Part shown: one piece after another, positions 25,438 through 32,931 of the stretch
Layout of the letters: the number at the start of each line of letters is the position of its first letter
Numbering within the stretch: position 1 is the stretch's first letter
Assembly: GCA_024276705.1 (NCBI GenBank)
Contig: JAJRWS010000183.1
Span: 1-34,330 of the forward strand
Origin: Planctomycetota bacterium
Lineage (GTDB): Bacteria; Planctomycetota; Planctomycetia; Pirellulales; Lacipirellulaceae
DNA length: 34,330 nt
Reading direction: 5' to 3'
Notes under the pieces: model-generated
Told to the model about the DNA's origin: nothing
The model's database searches: none
Seen by the model: only the letters and a program-made list of their open reading frames with translations
Made by a program: the position numbers and the translations under genes

Positions 25438-27189
25438 GTGCCTACGTATTGGCCTATTCGCAGAAAATTGCAACTTGGCCTGGGATTGCTCTTGGTGACG
25501 GTCTTGGGGCTTTTTGGTAGCGCCCATTATGGTCTGTACGCGTATCGAGGGTTGGTGAAGAGCCTGAGTGCCCGATCGGCTGAGTTGCCACTGGCCAGTC
25601 TGATTCGCCAGCATGTGAGTGACTTACGCGTCACGCTGAGCCAGGCTCATGATCGACTGGAATTGCCCGGTGAGGTGAATGCGGCGGCTCTTTCCGGGAA
25701 CGATCCTTTGGCGAATACCGCGTCCCTGGCCAGTGGGGCGTCCGGGCCGAATGCCGCCAGCGAGGTGTTTCCCCTGGATCAGCAGTTGTTGCGTCAGCAA
25801 TATCAAACCCAGTTGAATATGCTGACCGAAGCACTGGACCGGTACCGGCGCCAACTCGATCATCGCAAGGCCGATGCCGACGCACGCCTGAGCGACGACC
25901 GGCCAGAGCGCGATACGCTCGCCAAGATCGACCAATTGCTCGACCGAATCGACCGTGATCACTACGACGATCCGCTCGAGGAGGATTGGCTGCTGGATCG
26001 TGTGCGGATTGGCAAACTGAGGGATGAAGTCGAGGAACTTCGCCACCTGGTCGCCGAGCTGCCAAGTCACTTGCACACCCGTCTGCGAGAGCTTTCCGGC
26101 GAGGTGAGTTCCCAGTACCGCACGGCGATTGTCACGGCATGGTTCACAACCATCCTGGCAACCATCCTGTTGGGAATCTCCACCCGCATGTTTTATCTGT
26201 GGATCGCGGATCCATTGCAGCAACTCGTCCAGGGGGCTCGTGAAGTGGCTGCCGGCAAGTTCGACTACCGTATCCAATTGCAAACGCGTGATGAGATGGG
26301 CGAGTTGGCTGAGGCGATGAATGCCATGATGCAGCGTTTCCAGGAAACGCGGGACGATCTGGATGCGCAAGTTCGCGAACGAACCAACCAGGTCGTGCGC
26401 AGCGAACAACTGGCCAGTGTCGGTTTCCTGGCTGCGGGGGTCGCCCATGAGATCAATAACCCCCTCGCATCGATTGCGCTCTGTAGCGAGTCGCTGGAAG
26501 GACGCATGTCCGATCTGCTCGATGCGGAGAGTTCGCCCGATGCGGAAGATGTGGAAGTTGCGTATCACTACATGAAGATGATTCAGCAAGAAGCATTTCG
26601 TTGCAAACAGATAACGGAGAAACTACTCGATTTTGCCCGCTTGGGCGATTCTCAACGTCATCACACCGATCTGCGTGAGCTTACTTCCGGGGTGATTGAA
26701 ATGGTGCAGCACCTGGGAAAATACCAGAATAAAGAACTGGTGTTGACCGAGGGAGATCCGGTCATTGTTCCGGTGAATGCGCAAGAAATTAAACAGGTGG
26801 TACTCAATCTCATCACCAATGGCCTGGAAAGCGTCGAAGCGGGGGGAACCGTGCATGTTTCGGTCCAGATGGCTCCAAGATCACCGGCGGGCAGTCAGGC
26901 CCAAATCGTTGTTCGAGACGATGGTTGCGGCATGTCGGACGAAGTTCGCAAGCATCTGTTCGAGCCTTTTTATACCCGCCGCCGTGCGGGCCAGGGAATC
27001 GGCTTGGGCCTTTCGATCACTTATCGCATCGTGGAAGAGCATCAAGGCCAGATTGAGGCGGAGAGTCAGGGAGTGGGAAAGGGATCTCGTTTTGTGGTCT
27101 CCTTGCCAGTCCATCAAGTAAACCCGCATGCCTCGAGGCATGGGAATCGAGGAGACAAGGAGGGGCAACATGGCTACCAAGCCGCCTAA
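25438..27189 (+). CDS. Membrane sensor histidine kinase (NtrB-like core)
   Basis: A 583-residue kinase starting at GTG 25438. Order: cytoplasmic N-terminus, TM1 (LGLGLLLVTVLGLFGSAHYG), a periplasmic sensor part of about 190 residues that is helical and charged, TM2 (TAWFTTILATILLGISTRMFYLWI, near residue 230), a HAMP domain (DPLQQLVQGAREVAAGKFDYRI), HisKA with the phospho-accepting His in AAGVAHEINNPLASI near residue 337, and HATPase with the N-box NLITNGLES and G boxes DDGCGMSD and GQGIGLGLSITYRIVEEHQG. It senses an unknown signal and phosphorylates the response regulator encoded next; the genes overlap by 20 bases. Confidence 0.94.
   Translation: MPTYWPIRRKLQLGLGLLLVTVLGLFGSAHYGLYAYRGLVKSLSARSAELPLASLIRQHVSDLRVTLSQAHDRLELPGEVNAAALSGNDPLANTASLASGASGPNAASEVFPLDQQLLRQQYQTQLNMLTEALDRYRRQLDHRKADADARLSDDRPERDTLAKIDQLLDRIDRDHYDDPLEEDWLLDRVRIGKLRDEVEELRHLVAELPSHLHTRLRELSGEVSSQYRTAIVTAWFTTILATILLGISTRMFYLWIADPLQQLVQGAREVAAGKFDYRIQLQTRDEMGELAEAMNAMMQRFQETRDDLDAQVRERTNQVVRSEQLASVGFLAAGVAHEINNPLASIALCSESLEGRMSDLLDAESSPDAEDVEVAYHYMKMIQQEAFRCKQITEKLLDFARLGDSQRHHTDLRELTSGVIEMVQHLGKYQNKELVLTEGDPVIVPVNAQEIKQVVLNLITNGLESVEAGGTVHVSVQMAPRSPAGSQAQIVVRDDGCGMSDEVRKHLFEPFYTRRRAGQGIGLGLSITYRIVEEHQGQIEAESQGVGKGSRFVVSLPVHQVNPHASRHGNRGDKEGQHGYQAA
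27157..27165 (+). promoter_or_regulatory. Ribosome binding site deciding the response regulator start
   Basis: AAGGAGGGG is four bases before the ATG at 27170 (the A of ATG at 27170). An upstream ATG at 27128 lacks a site and would add 14 unlikely residues. It lies inside the last codons of the kinase gene, which implies coupled translation. Confidence 0.85.
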
Positions 27190-28579
27190 GGACCAGGGTT
27201 TGGCATTGTTATTCGCGGATGACGAACGCTCGCTGCAAGAGCTGATGAAGCTGGAATTGCCTCGGTTGGGACATCGGGCCACGATTTGCCCCGATGGGCT
27301 GACCGCGGTTGCCGCCCTGGAAAAAAATACGTACGACTGCATTATTGTCGATTTGGATATGCCGGGTCTGGATGGGATTGGAGTGATTGCCAAGGCCAAA
27401 GAGCTGTCTCCCGAGACGGAGGCGGTGGTGCTGACCGGCAAATCATCGATGGAAACCGCGGTCGCGGCTCTGCGTCACGGTGCATTCGACTATTTGACCA
27501 AGCCATGCAAGTTGATCGAAATTGAAGCGCTGCTGAAACGAGTTACCGAGAAACGGCAGTTGCAGCAAAAATTTCGCGCTTTGCAGCACCAGGTGCATCG
27601 GTTGCAAGGCTCGCCGCGGCTGATCGGCAGTTCGCTCGTCATGGAGAAAGTGCGAATGCTGATAAGCAGGGTAGCGCCGACTCAGTCCACGGTATTGATT
27701 CTTGGCGAAACGGGCACGGGCAAGGAATTGGTGGCCCGCTCGTTGCACGAACAAAGTACCCGGGCGGAAATGCCCTTCGTGGCGATCAACTGCGGCGCTT
27801 TGCCCGAGACATTGATCGAAAGTGAGCTGTTTGGCCATCGCAAAGGCGCATTTACAGGGGCCGACGACCATCGTGTTGGTTTGTTCGAGGTTGCCAGCGG
27901 CGGGACAATTTTTCTGGATGAAATTGGCGAGCTTCCCAAGGCGATGCAAGCCAAGTTATTGCGGGTATTGGAAAGTGGTGAAATCCGCCGGGTGGGTGAG
28001 AACAAATCGACCACGGTGGATGTCCGAGTGATCTGTGCGACCCATCGCGATTTGCCCGCCATGGTGGCCGCCGAGGAATTTCGCGAGGACTTGATGTACC
28101 GCATCAACACTTTCGAGATCTATTTGCCCGCCCTGCGCGAACGGATTGAAGATGTCCCCTGCCTGGCCCGGCACCTGCTGGCCCGGCACCCGCGCTTTAC
28201 TCGGAAACTGAACGGTTCGAGTGGGATGCGAGACCAGATTTCCGAGGATGCGATCGGTGCCTTGTGTGGACATGTCTGGCCGGGCAATGTACGCGAACTG
28301 GCCAATGTGATAGAGCATGCGACCATATTGTGCGATGAAGGCCCAATCCGCGGAGAGCATCTCCCGCAGCGCTTTAATGCGCGTCAGCTTGTCGGCGCAG
28401 CCCGCCGGAAACGGGGGCCGATGACGTTGCGCGAACTGGAGGCCGAGGCCATCCAGGAGGCGCTCGAGCGTTGCGACGGCAGCAAGCCCAAAGCGGCCGA
28501 ACAGTTGGGCGTGAGTCTCAAAACCCTCTACAATCGCCTCAATCAGGCTCAGGTAAGCAATCTGGAAAGGTCGGCGTGA
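27170..28579 (+). CDS. Sigma-54-dependent response regulator (NtrC family)
   Basis: A 469-residue regulator. The receiver domain starts with FADDERSLQELM (acidic pocket), the phospho-accepting Asp is in IIVDLDMPGLDGIG near residue 61, Thr/Lys in VVLTGKSS and LTKPCK. The AAA+ domain follows with Walker A GETGTGKE near residue 178, the sigma-54 contact loop GAFTGA near residue 226, and DEIGELPKAMQAKLLRVLE. The C-terminus has a Fis-type helix-turn-helix (EALERCDGSKPKAAEQLGVSLKTLYNRLNQ). It should activate sigma-54 promoters after phosphorylation by the kinase encoded just upstream. The C-terminus of the gene is followed by a 102-bp tandem repeat. Its targets are not identified here. Confidence 0.95.
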   Translation: MATKPPKDQGLALLFADDERSLQELMKLELPRLGHRATICPDGLTAVAALEKNTYDCIIVDLDMPGLDGIGVIAKAKELSPETEAVVLTGKSSMETAVAALRHGAFDYLTKPCKLIEIEALLKRVTEKRQLQQKFRALQHQVHRLQGSPRLIGSSLVMEKVRMLISRVAPTQSTVLILGETGTGKELVARSLHEQSTRAEMPFVAINCGALPETLIESELFGHRKGAFTGADDHRVGLFEVASGGTIFLDEIGELPKAMQAKLLRVLESGEIRRVGENKSTTVDVRVICATHRDLPAMVAAEEFREDLMYRINTFEIYLPALRERIEDVPCLARHLLARHPRFTRKLNGSSGMRDQISEDAIGALCGHVWPGNVRELANVIEHATILCDEGPIRGEHLPQRFNARQLVGAARRKRGPMTLRELEAEAIQEALERCDGSKPKAAEQLGVSLKTLYNRLNQAQVSNLERSA

Positions 28580-28598
28580 GACAGGCCGATAAGCCAGC

Positions 28599-28817
28599 GC
28601 GGCTTGGCCAGATCCCCCCACTTGCCAAACGCATCTTGGAGCATCGACGCGTAGCAGGCATTGCAACCTGTACGGCTCTAGTCGCGTCGATGGTCCCAGT
28701 GCGGCTTGGCCAGATCCCCCCACTTGCCAAACGCATCTTGGAGCATCGACGCGTAGCAGGCATTGCAACCTGTACGGCTCTAGTCGCGTCGATGGTCCCA
28801 GTGCGGCTTGGCCAGAT
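28599..28817. repeat. 102-bp tandem repeat, 2.15 copies, with an internal 10-bp inverted repeat
   Basis: Units at 28599-28700 and 28701-28802 are identical over their length in my reading; a third starts at 28803 (GCGGCTTGGCCAGAT) and ends at the lexA stop codon (28817). Each unit holds the inverted repeat CATCGACGCG ... CGCGTCGATG (28642-28651 with 28683-28692 and +102 in copy two), giving a stem-loop with a 31-base loop that has a smaller CAGG/CCTG stem. The repeat fills almost the entire space between the convergent regulator and lexA genes. It may act as a bidirectional transcription barrier, or be a selfish REP-like element. 102 is a multiple of three, which makes a false frame of 156 codons stay open across it. 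Confidence 0.93.
28642..28692. terminator. Possible stem-loop terminator-like element (copy 1 of the 102-bp repeat)
   Basis: The 10-bp arms CATCGACGCG and CGCGTCGATG pair perfectly. There is no T-run, so it could at best block transcription with Rho, or be an RNA-stability element. An identical copy lies at 28744-28794. Confidence 0.4.
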
Positions 28818-29416
28818 TAAAGCTTCCGGATCACGCCCGATACGATTCCCAGCACCCGTACGTTGCGGGCGTAGATCGGTTTCATCGAGGAATTCGCCGG
28901 CTGGAGCCGAATCCGATTGGCTTCGGGAAACCAGTACTTGAGTGTTGCTTCGCCATCCTCAGTCAGCGCGACCACAATATCGCCTCGGCTCGCGGTGCGA
29001 CCGCGACGGCAGATTACCAGATCGCCATCGGCAATTTGGGCTTCGATCATCGAGTCGCCCTTGACTTTCAAAACGAATTGCGATTTTCGAGGTGGGAACC
29101 AATCTTCGAATTCAAAGCGTTCGGCCTGTTCAATGGCTTCGGTTAGGTTCCCTGCCGCGATTTCTCCAACCATGGGAATGCCACGGTCGGCCATCGCCGC
29201 TTCGGTTAACTGGATGGCCCGAGACATGTTCGGTTCGCGAGTAATCAGCCCTTTTTTTTCGAGCGCTTTCAGGTGACACATGACGCCATTGGGGGAACGG
29301 ATCTTAAAATGCGCGCCAATTTCCCTCACGGTGGGGCCATAGCCGCGATTTTCGATTTTATTGCGAATCAGATCGAAGACTTCACGTTGCCGTTGTGTCA
29401 GTTGTTCAAAGGCCAT
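28817..29416 (-). CDS. lexA: LexA repressor
   Basis: A 199-residue SOS repressor. The N-terminal winged helix-turn-helix reads LTQRQREVFDLIRNKIENRGYGPTVREIG, with the recognition helix in RSPNGVMCHLKALEKKG. The autocleavage site is Ala88-Gly89 in EIAAGN. The catalytic Ser is Ser122 in KGDSMIEAQIADGD and the Lys is Lys160 in GEATLKYWF, so autocleavage should work. DNA damage with RecA* would trigger cleavage and derepression. A good ribosome site (AGGAG, 29421-29425) precedes the ATG by four bases. Upstream lie three 11-bp direct repeats, and beyond them a foldable element. The gene is divergent from proB and convergent with the response regulator. Confidence 0.96.
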   Translation of the reverse strand: MAFEQLTQRQREVFDLIRNKIENRGYGPTVREIGAHFKIRSPNGVMCHLKALEKKGLITREPNMSRAIQLTEAAMADRGIPMVGEIAAGNLTEAIEQAERFEFEDWFPPRKSQFVLKVKGDSMIEAQIADGDLVICRRGRTASRGDIVVALTEDGEATLKYWFPEANRIRLQPANSSMKPIYARNVRVLGIVSGVIRKL

Positions 29417-29436
29417 AATACTCCTGCTCCCCCCAA

Positions 29437-29469
29437 GTGTTAAAATCGTGTTAAAATCGTGTTAAAATC
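29437..29469. promoter_or_regulatory. Three 11-bp direct repeats upstream of lexA (GTGTTAAAATC)
   Basis: GTGTTAAAATC is repeated three times without mismatch at 29437, 29448 and 29459. On the lexA strand the unit is GATTTTAACAC. The period of 11 bp is close to one helical turn, and the repeats lie 21-53 bases before the lexA ATG, where an operator or promoter is expected. It does not match the E. coli (CTGT-N8-ACAG) or Gram-positive (GAAC-N4-GTTC) LexA boxes. Role as an operator is inference. Confidence 0.75.
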
Positions 29470-29496
29470 GCGGAATGAAAACGATATGCCCGTGTA

Positions 29497-29587
29497 AGGC
29501 GAGCGGCAAGTGAAAATTTACCTGCCGCGAGGCTGTCAAGCATTACCAGCCGTTAAAACCTGGTAAGTTCTCATCTGCCGCTCGCCT
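29497..29587. other. Foldable inverted-repeat element between lexA and proB
   Basis: A perfect 12-bp pair, AGGCGAGCGGCA (29497-29508) with TGCCGCTCGCCT (29576-29587), encloses 67 bases. Inside is a second perfect stem, TTACCAG (29543-29549) with CTGGTAA (29560-29566). The GCGGCA of the left arm can alternatively pair with TGCCGC at 29523-29528, so two folds exclude each other. It could be a small RNA, an attenuator for proB, or a MITE-like remnant with 12-bp terminal inverted repeats. Confidence 0.75.
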
Positions 29588-29694
29588 AAGACTAGTCAAC
29601 CGGTGTATTCTAATATACGTGCGTACATGGTCAATGGCAATTGTACAGGGTTTTATACTTGACCTGTCGCCTTGGACCCGTGACGATATTTCCC

Positions 29695-30948
29695 ATGGAC
29701 ATTGTGCGTCAGGAAATCATGACCGCGGCCGACCTGATTGTCGTGAAGGTTGGTACCCGTGTATTGACCAACGGGGACGGAGTGCTGGACCTGCATCGAG
29801 TGGAGAGTATCGCCGGCCAGTTGGCTGCGTTGTGGCAGGAGGGTCGCCATATGGTGTTGGTCAGCAGCGGTGCGGTCGGGGCCGGTTTGGGCCGATTGGG
29901 GACCCGGCAGCGGCCGCAGGATCTGGCCGATTTACAGGCAGCGGCGGCCATCGGCCAGACCTATCTGATCGAATCTTACAATCGGGCTCTGGAACCCTAC
30001 CGCCTGCATGCGGCCCAGGTGCTGCTCACGGCCGACGGACTGCAGGATCGGGCACGCTATCTGAACGTGCGCAATACCCTGTTCGCCCTGTTTCGCCAAC
30101 GGGCCGTGCCGATCATCAATGAAAACGACACGGTCAGTACCGAGGAATTGGAGCTGAGCTTTGGTGACAACGACCGCCTGGCAGCCTTGGTGACTAATCT
30201 GATTCGTGCGCCCTTGTTGATTTTACTTTCCGATGTCGATGGCCTCTACGATGGCGATCCGGCCGACCCGGCTTCCCGAGTGGTGTCGACGATCACCGAT
30301 TTGCCATCGGCTCAGGCCCAATGGGTTTATGACGAAGAGGAGACCGAGGGCAGACCAGGAGGGCAGGGCGTTGCAGCTCGGCAGACGAAGACGAAAACTG
30401 GCAAGTGTGGGGCGACCAGTAAAATGGAGGCTAGCCGTTCCCATACGGATGATCGCCGCATGCAATTGAGTCTCGGTGGCATGGCCAGCAAACTGCAGGC
30501 AGCCAATATTGCCACGGTTGCTGGCGAAAACGTGATCATCGCCAATGGTCTCCGCGACCATGTGTTGCAAGATATTGTTGCCGGCAAAGATATGGGGACT
30601 TTGATCCTGGCCAAGGGGCGGTCCATCGATTCGCGCAAGCGCTGGATTGGCTGGAGTGCCCAGCCTTGTGGGCAGCTCACACTCGATGCGGGAGCGCTCC
30701 GGGCGATTCTGGCGGATGGCAGCAGTCTGTTGGCTGTTGGCGTGACGGCCGTCGAAGGGAGTTTCTGCAAAGGAGATGTGGTGGGCTTGTGCGGCCCCGA
30801 TGGGGGCGAAATCGCTCGTGGCCTGATCAATTACACCGACCAGGAAACGCGCGCGATCGCTGGGCATTCCACTCGCCGCATCGCCGAATTGCTGGGGCAT
30901 TGCCCTTACGATGAAGTGATCCATCGGGACAACCTGGTGCTATTGTAG
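29695..30948 (+). CDS. proB: Glutamate 5-kinase
   Basis: About 417 residues. Catalyses the first step of proline synthesis, glutamate to gamma-glutamyl phosphate, in the cytoplasm. Motifs: LIVVKVGTRVLT at the start, SSGAVGAGLGRLG, PIINENDTVST, FGDNDRLAALVTNLI and LSDVDGLYDGDP; the C-terminal ~100 residues form a PUA domain (GQLTLDAGALRAILADGSSLLAVGVTAVEGSFCKGDVV). An unusual low-complexity insert of about 45 residues (near residues 213-258, with EEETEGRPGGQG) precedes the GGMASKLQAA motif. The ATG at 29695 is preferred; ATG 29719 has a better ribosome site (AGGA) but loses part of the N-terminal helix, and 29641 would add unlikely residues. The DUF456 gene follows ten bases after its stop. 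Confidence 0.94.
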   Translation: MDIVRQEIMTAADLIVVKVGTRVLTNGDGVLDLHRVESIAGQLAALWQEGRHMVLVSSGAVGAGLGRLGTRQRPQDLADLQAAAAIGQTYLIESYNRALEPYRLHAAQVLLTADGLQDRARYLNVRNTLFALFRQRAVPIINENDTVSTEELELSFGDNDRLAALVTNLIRAPLLILLSDVDGLYDGDPADPASRVVSTITDLPSAQAQWVYDEEETEGRPGGQGVAARQTKTKTGKCGATSKMEASRSHTDDRRMQLSLGGMASKLQAANIATVAGENVIIANGLRDHVLQDIVAGKDMGTLILAKGRSIDSRKRWIGWSAQPCGQLTLDAGALRAILADGSSLLAVGVTAVEGSFCKGDVVGLCGPDGGEIARGLINYTDQETRAIAGHSTRRIAELLGHCPYDEVIHRDNLVLL

Positions 30949-30958
30949 GAATAGATCG

Positions 30959-31510
30959 ATGCAGTGGCTTTCCTATCTGGTTGCTTTTGCGTTTGTCCTG
31001 TCAGGCGCGGGCTGCCTGGTGTTGGTCGCCATCGGGCTGCCCGGCGGTTGGCTGCTGCTGGCAATGGCGGCATGCATCGAATTTTTCGTGGATCCGTTTT
31101 ACCTGCCGGACCTGGCCCAGCCGACTTTTCCTCCCTGGACTTTATGGGCGAGTTTGTTGCTGTTGCTGGTGGGCGAAGTCCTGGAATTCGGCGCTAGTGC
31201 TCTGGGGGCGAAACAGGGCGGCGCGACGCGCCGGGGGATGCTCGGTTCGCTGGCCGGTGGCCTGGCCGGCGCCATCCTGCTCACTCCGGTCATTCCCATC
31301 CCGATTGTAGGGACGCTGATCGGAGCGCTGGTCGGCACGTTTCTGGGAGCGGTGGCCGGGGAAACGACCGGCCGGAGTCCCAGTTCCTTGCCAGGCTCGA
31401 TCAAACCGGCGACGGGGGCGACCGTCGGCCGGGTGCTCGGCTCGATGAGCAAGCTGGGGATCGCGCTGGCCGTGTGGATCGTGCTGGGCGTCGCCGCCTT
31501 CTGGGGGTGA
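30959..31510 (+). CDS. DUF456 membrane protein
   Basis: A 183-residue hydrophobic protein with five or so helices. The N-terminal helix pair (GCLVLVAIGLPGGWLLLAMAACIEF) and the Gly-rich part (GGATRRGMLGSLAGGLAGAILLTPVIPIPIVGTLIGALVGTFLGAVAGE) are typical of DUF456, a family of unknown function. It starts ten bases after proB, with an AGGA ribosome site near 30948, so the two are likely co-transcribed. No direct link with proline synthesis is known to me. Confidence 0.88.
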   Translation: MQWLSYLVAFAFVLSGAGCLVLVAIGLPGGWLLLAMAACIEFFVDPFYLPDLAQPTFPPWTLWASLLLLLVGEVLEFGASALGAKQGGATRRGMLGSLAGGLAGAILLTPVIPIPIVGTLIGALVGTFLGAVAGETTGRSPSSLPGSIKPATGATVGRVLGSMSKLGIALAVWIVLGVAAFWG

Positions 31511-31588
31511 GAAATGTTTCAAAAATAACTTCCTGCTTTGGAATAGCCCTGGAGAAGCACGTCCTACCGATGTTTGAAGTGTGATCGA

Positions 31589-31634
31589 TGATTGTTGAAC
31601 TGCCCCAGGGCCCATCCCTTCCGATCAACAATCA
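31589..31634. other. 10-bp inverted repeat between convergent genes
   Basis: TGATTGTTGA (31589-31598) pairs with TCAACAATCA (31625-31634) around 26 bases. It lies between the ends of the DUF456 and MsrAB genes and may be a bidirectional terminator, though it lacks T-runs. Confidence 0.5.
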
Positions 31635-31645
31635 ACCATCTCACA

Positions 31646-32857
31646 TCACTCATTCTCTTCCTCAGCAGGATGAAGGTCAGCTTCCTTGAAATCGAGAGCG
31701 GCGGAGTTCATGCAGTATCGCAGGCCCGTGGGTTGAGGGCCATCGTCGAAGACATGACCCAGGTGGGCGCCACAGCGGTTACAGCGGACCTCGGTCCGAA
31801 CGCTCAGCAGGCCGCGGTCCTCGACTTCCTGGACGTTCTTCTTGTCGATCGGCTGGAAGTAGCTGGGCCAGCCGGTCCCCGACTTGTACTTGGCCGCCGC
31901 GTCGAACAGGGGCAAGCCGCAGCAGACACACTGGTAAATGCCCGGCCGCTTGTTGTCCCAGTATGCGCCGCTGAAGGCTCGTTCGGTACCCTGTTTTCGA
32001 GTGACGTAGTACTGCATTTTGGTGAGCTGTTTGCGCCAGTCGACATGCTGCCAGTCAGTCGGTTTTTCAGCGGCGGAACTTTTTTCCCCAAGGGCCGATT
32101 TCCCAGCGGCCGATTTCTCGGCGCCTTTTTTCCCCGCGGCTGATGAATCCTGCTGCGGTGAATCGTCGGGTTGAGTTGCTTTTTTGAGACGGTCGGCAAA
32201 CACGTGTCGAAATTTTTCCATTTTGGGCCCAATGACCTGTTGGCAATAGGGCTGACGCCCATGCAGACGGTAGTAGTCCTGGTGGTAATCCTCGGCCGGA
32301 TAAAAGTTGATCCGTGGGCTGATTTCGGTCACGATCGGCCGTGTGAATGCGCCGGAGAGCGACAGTTTTTTTTTGCTTGCCTCGGCTTGACGCTGCTGGT
32401 TCTCGTCGGCATAGAAGATCACCGATCGATATTGAGTGCCGACGTCGGCCCCTTGCCGGTTGAGGGTGGTCGGATCGTGCGTTTTCCAGAACACTTGCAA
32501 AAGTTGTTCGTAAGATATTTTTCCCGGGTCGAAAGTGATCTGAATCACTTCGGCATGCCCGGTCAATCCTGTGCAGATCTGCTCGTAAGTCGGGTCTTCT
32601 TTTTGTCCGCCACTGTAACCGGACACGACCTTCTCGACCCCGGCCAGTTCACGGTAGACCGCTTCGGTACACCAGAAGCAGCCTCCACCCAACGTGGCTT
32701 TTTCCCAGGGTGTTGTTGCCTGCTCCCGAGGTTGGCCGGCTTGCTGGTTGGACTCGGAAGCTTGTGACCTGCGGGCATGTTTTGACATGAGGTGGAGCCC
32801 TCCTGACAGGATGAGGATCGCGAGAAAAAAACCTGATATTCCGAGCAGTCGAGCCAT
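31646..32857 (-). CDS. msrAB: Bifunctional methionine sulfoxide reductase MsrA-MsrB, membrane-anchored
   Basis: A 403-residue fusion. An N-terminal hydrophobic helix ([20 protein letters not shown]) suggests an exported, anchored enzyme. MsrA (residues ~50-220) has the catalytic GCFWC and EDYHQDYY; it reduces the S-epimer of methionine sulfoxide. A Lys/Ala/Ser-rich linker of about 45 residues follows. MsrB (residues ~265-395) has the zinc cysteines CVCCG and CNRCG and the catalytic Cys in RYCMNSAAL; it reduces the R-epimer. The pair covers both epimers, so it can repair periplasmic proteins after oxidation. AAGGG seven bases before the ATG is a fair ribosome site. It is upstream of nothing in the same orientation except the NagB-like gene about 70 bases before it. 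Confidence 0.95.
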   Translation of the reverse strand: MARLLGISGFFLAILILSGGLHLMSKHARRSQASESNQQAGQPREQATTPWEKATLGGGCFWCTEAVYRELAGVEKVVSGYSGGQKEDPTYEQICTGLTGHAEVIQITFDPGKISYEQLLQVFWKTHDPTTLNRQGADVGTQYRSVIFYADENQQRQAEASKKKLSLSGAFTRPIVTEISPRINFYPAEDYHQDYYRLHGRQPYCQQVIGPKMEKFRHVFADRLKKATQPDDSPQQDSSAAGKKGAEKSAAGKSALGEKSSAAEKPTDWQHVDWRKQLTKMQYYVTRKQGTERAFSGAYWDNKRPGIYQCVCCGLPLFDAAAKYKSGTGWPSYFQPIDKKNVQEVEDRGLLSVRTEVRCNRCGAHLGHVFDDGPQPTGLRYCMNSAALDFKEADLHPAEEENE

Positions 32858-32931
32858 CGTACACCCTTGGGATCTACAGTGGGGGGCAGTCCAATGAAAA
32901 AAATCTTCCGTAAGCCAGCGGTTCTAAGTGC

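Noticed and set aside
25624-26589. 321-codon minus-strand frame inside the histidine kinase gene
   Set aside because: Antisense shadow of the kinase, without recognisable motifs.
28599-28817. Tandem repeat as a possible CRISPR array
   Set aside because: Only two full units, no variable spacers, unit length of 102 bp and no cas genes nearby.
28471-28941. 156-codon plus-strand frame across the 102-bp repeat
   Set aside because: It overlaps the end of the response regulator and the end of lexA in other frames, and stays open only because the repeat is a multiple of three. No recognisable protein and no ribosome site.
29588-29694. Promoter elements for proB
   Set aside because: Several TTGACC/TAATAT-like hexamers exist, but none has proper spacing.
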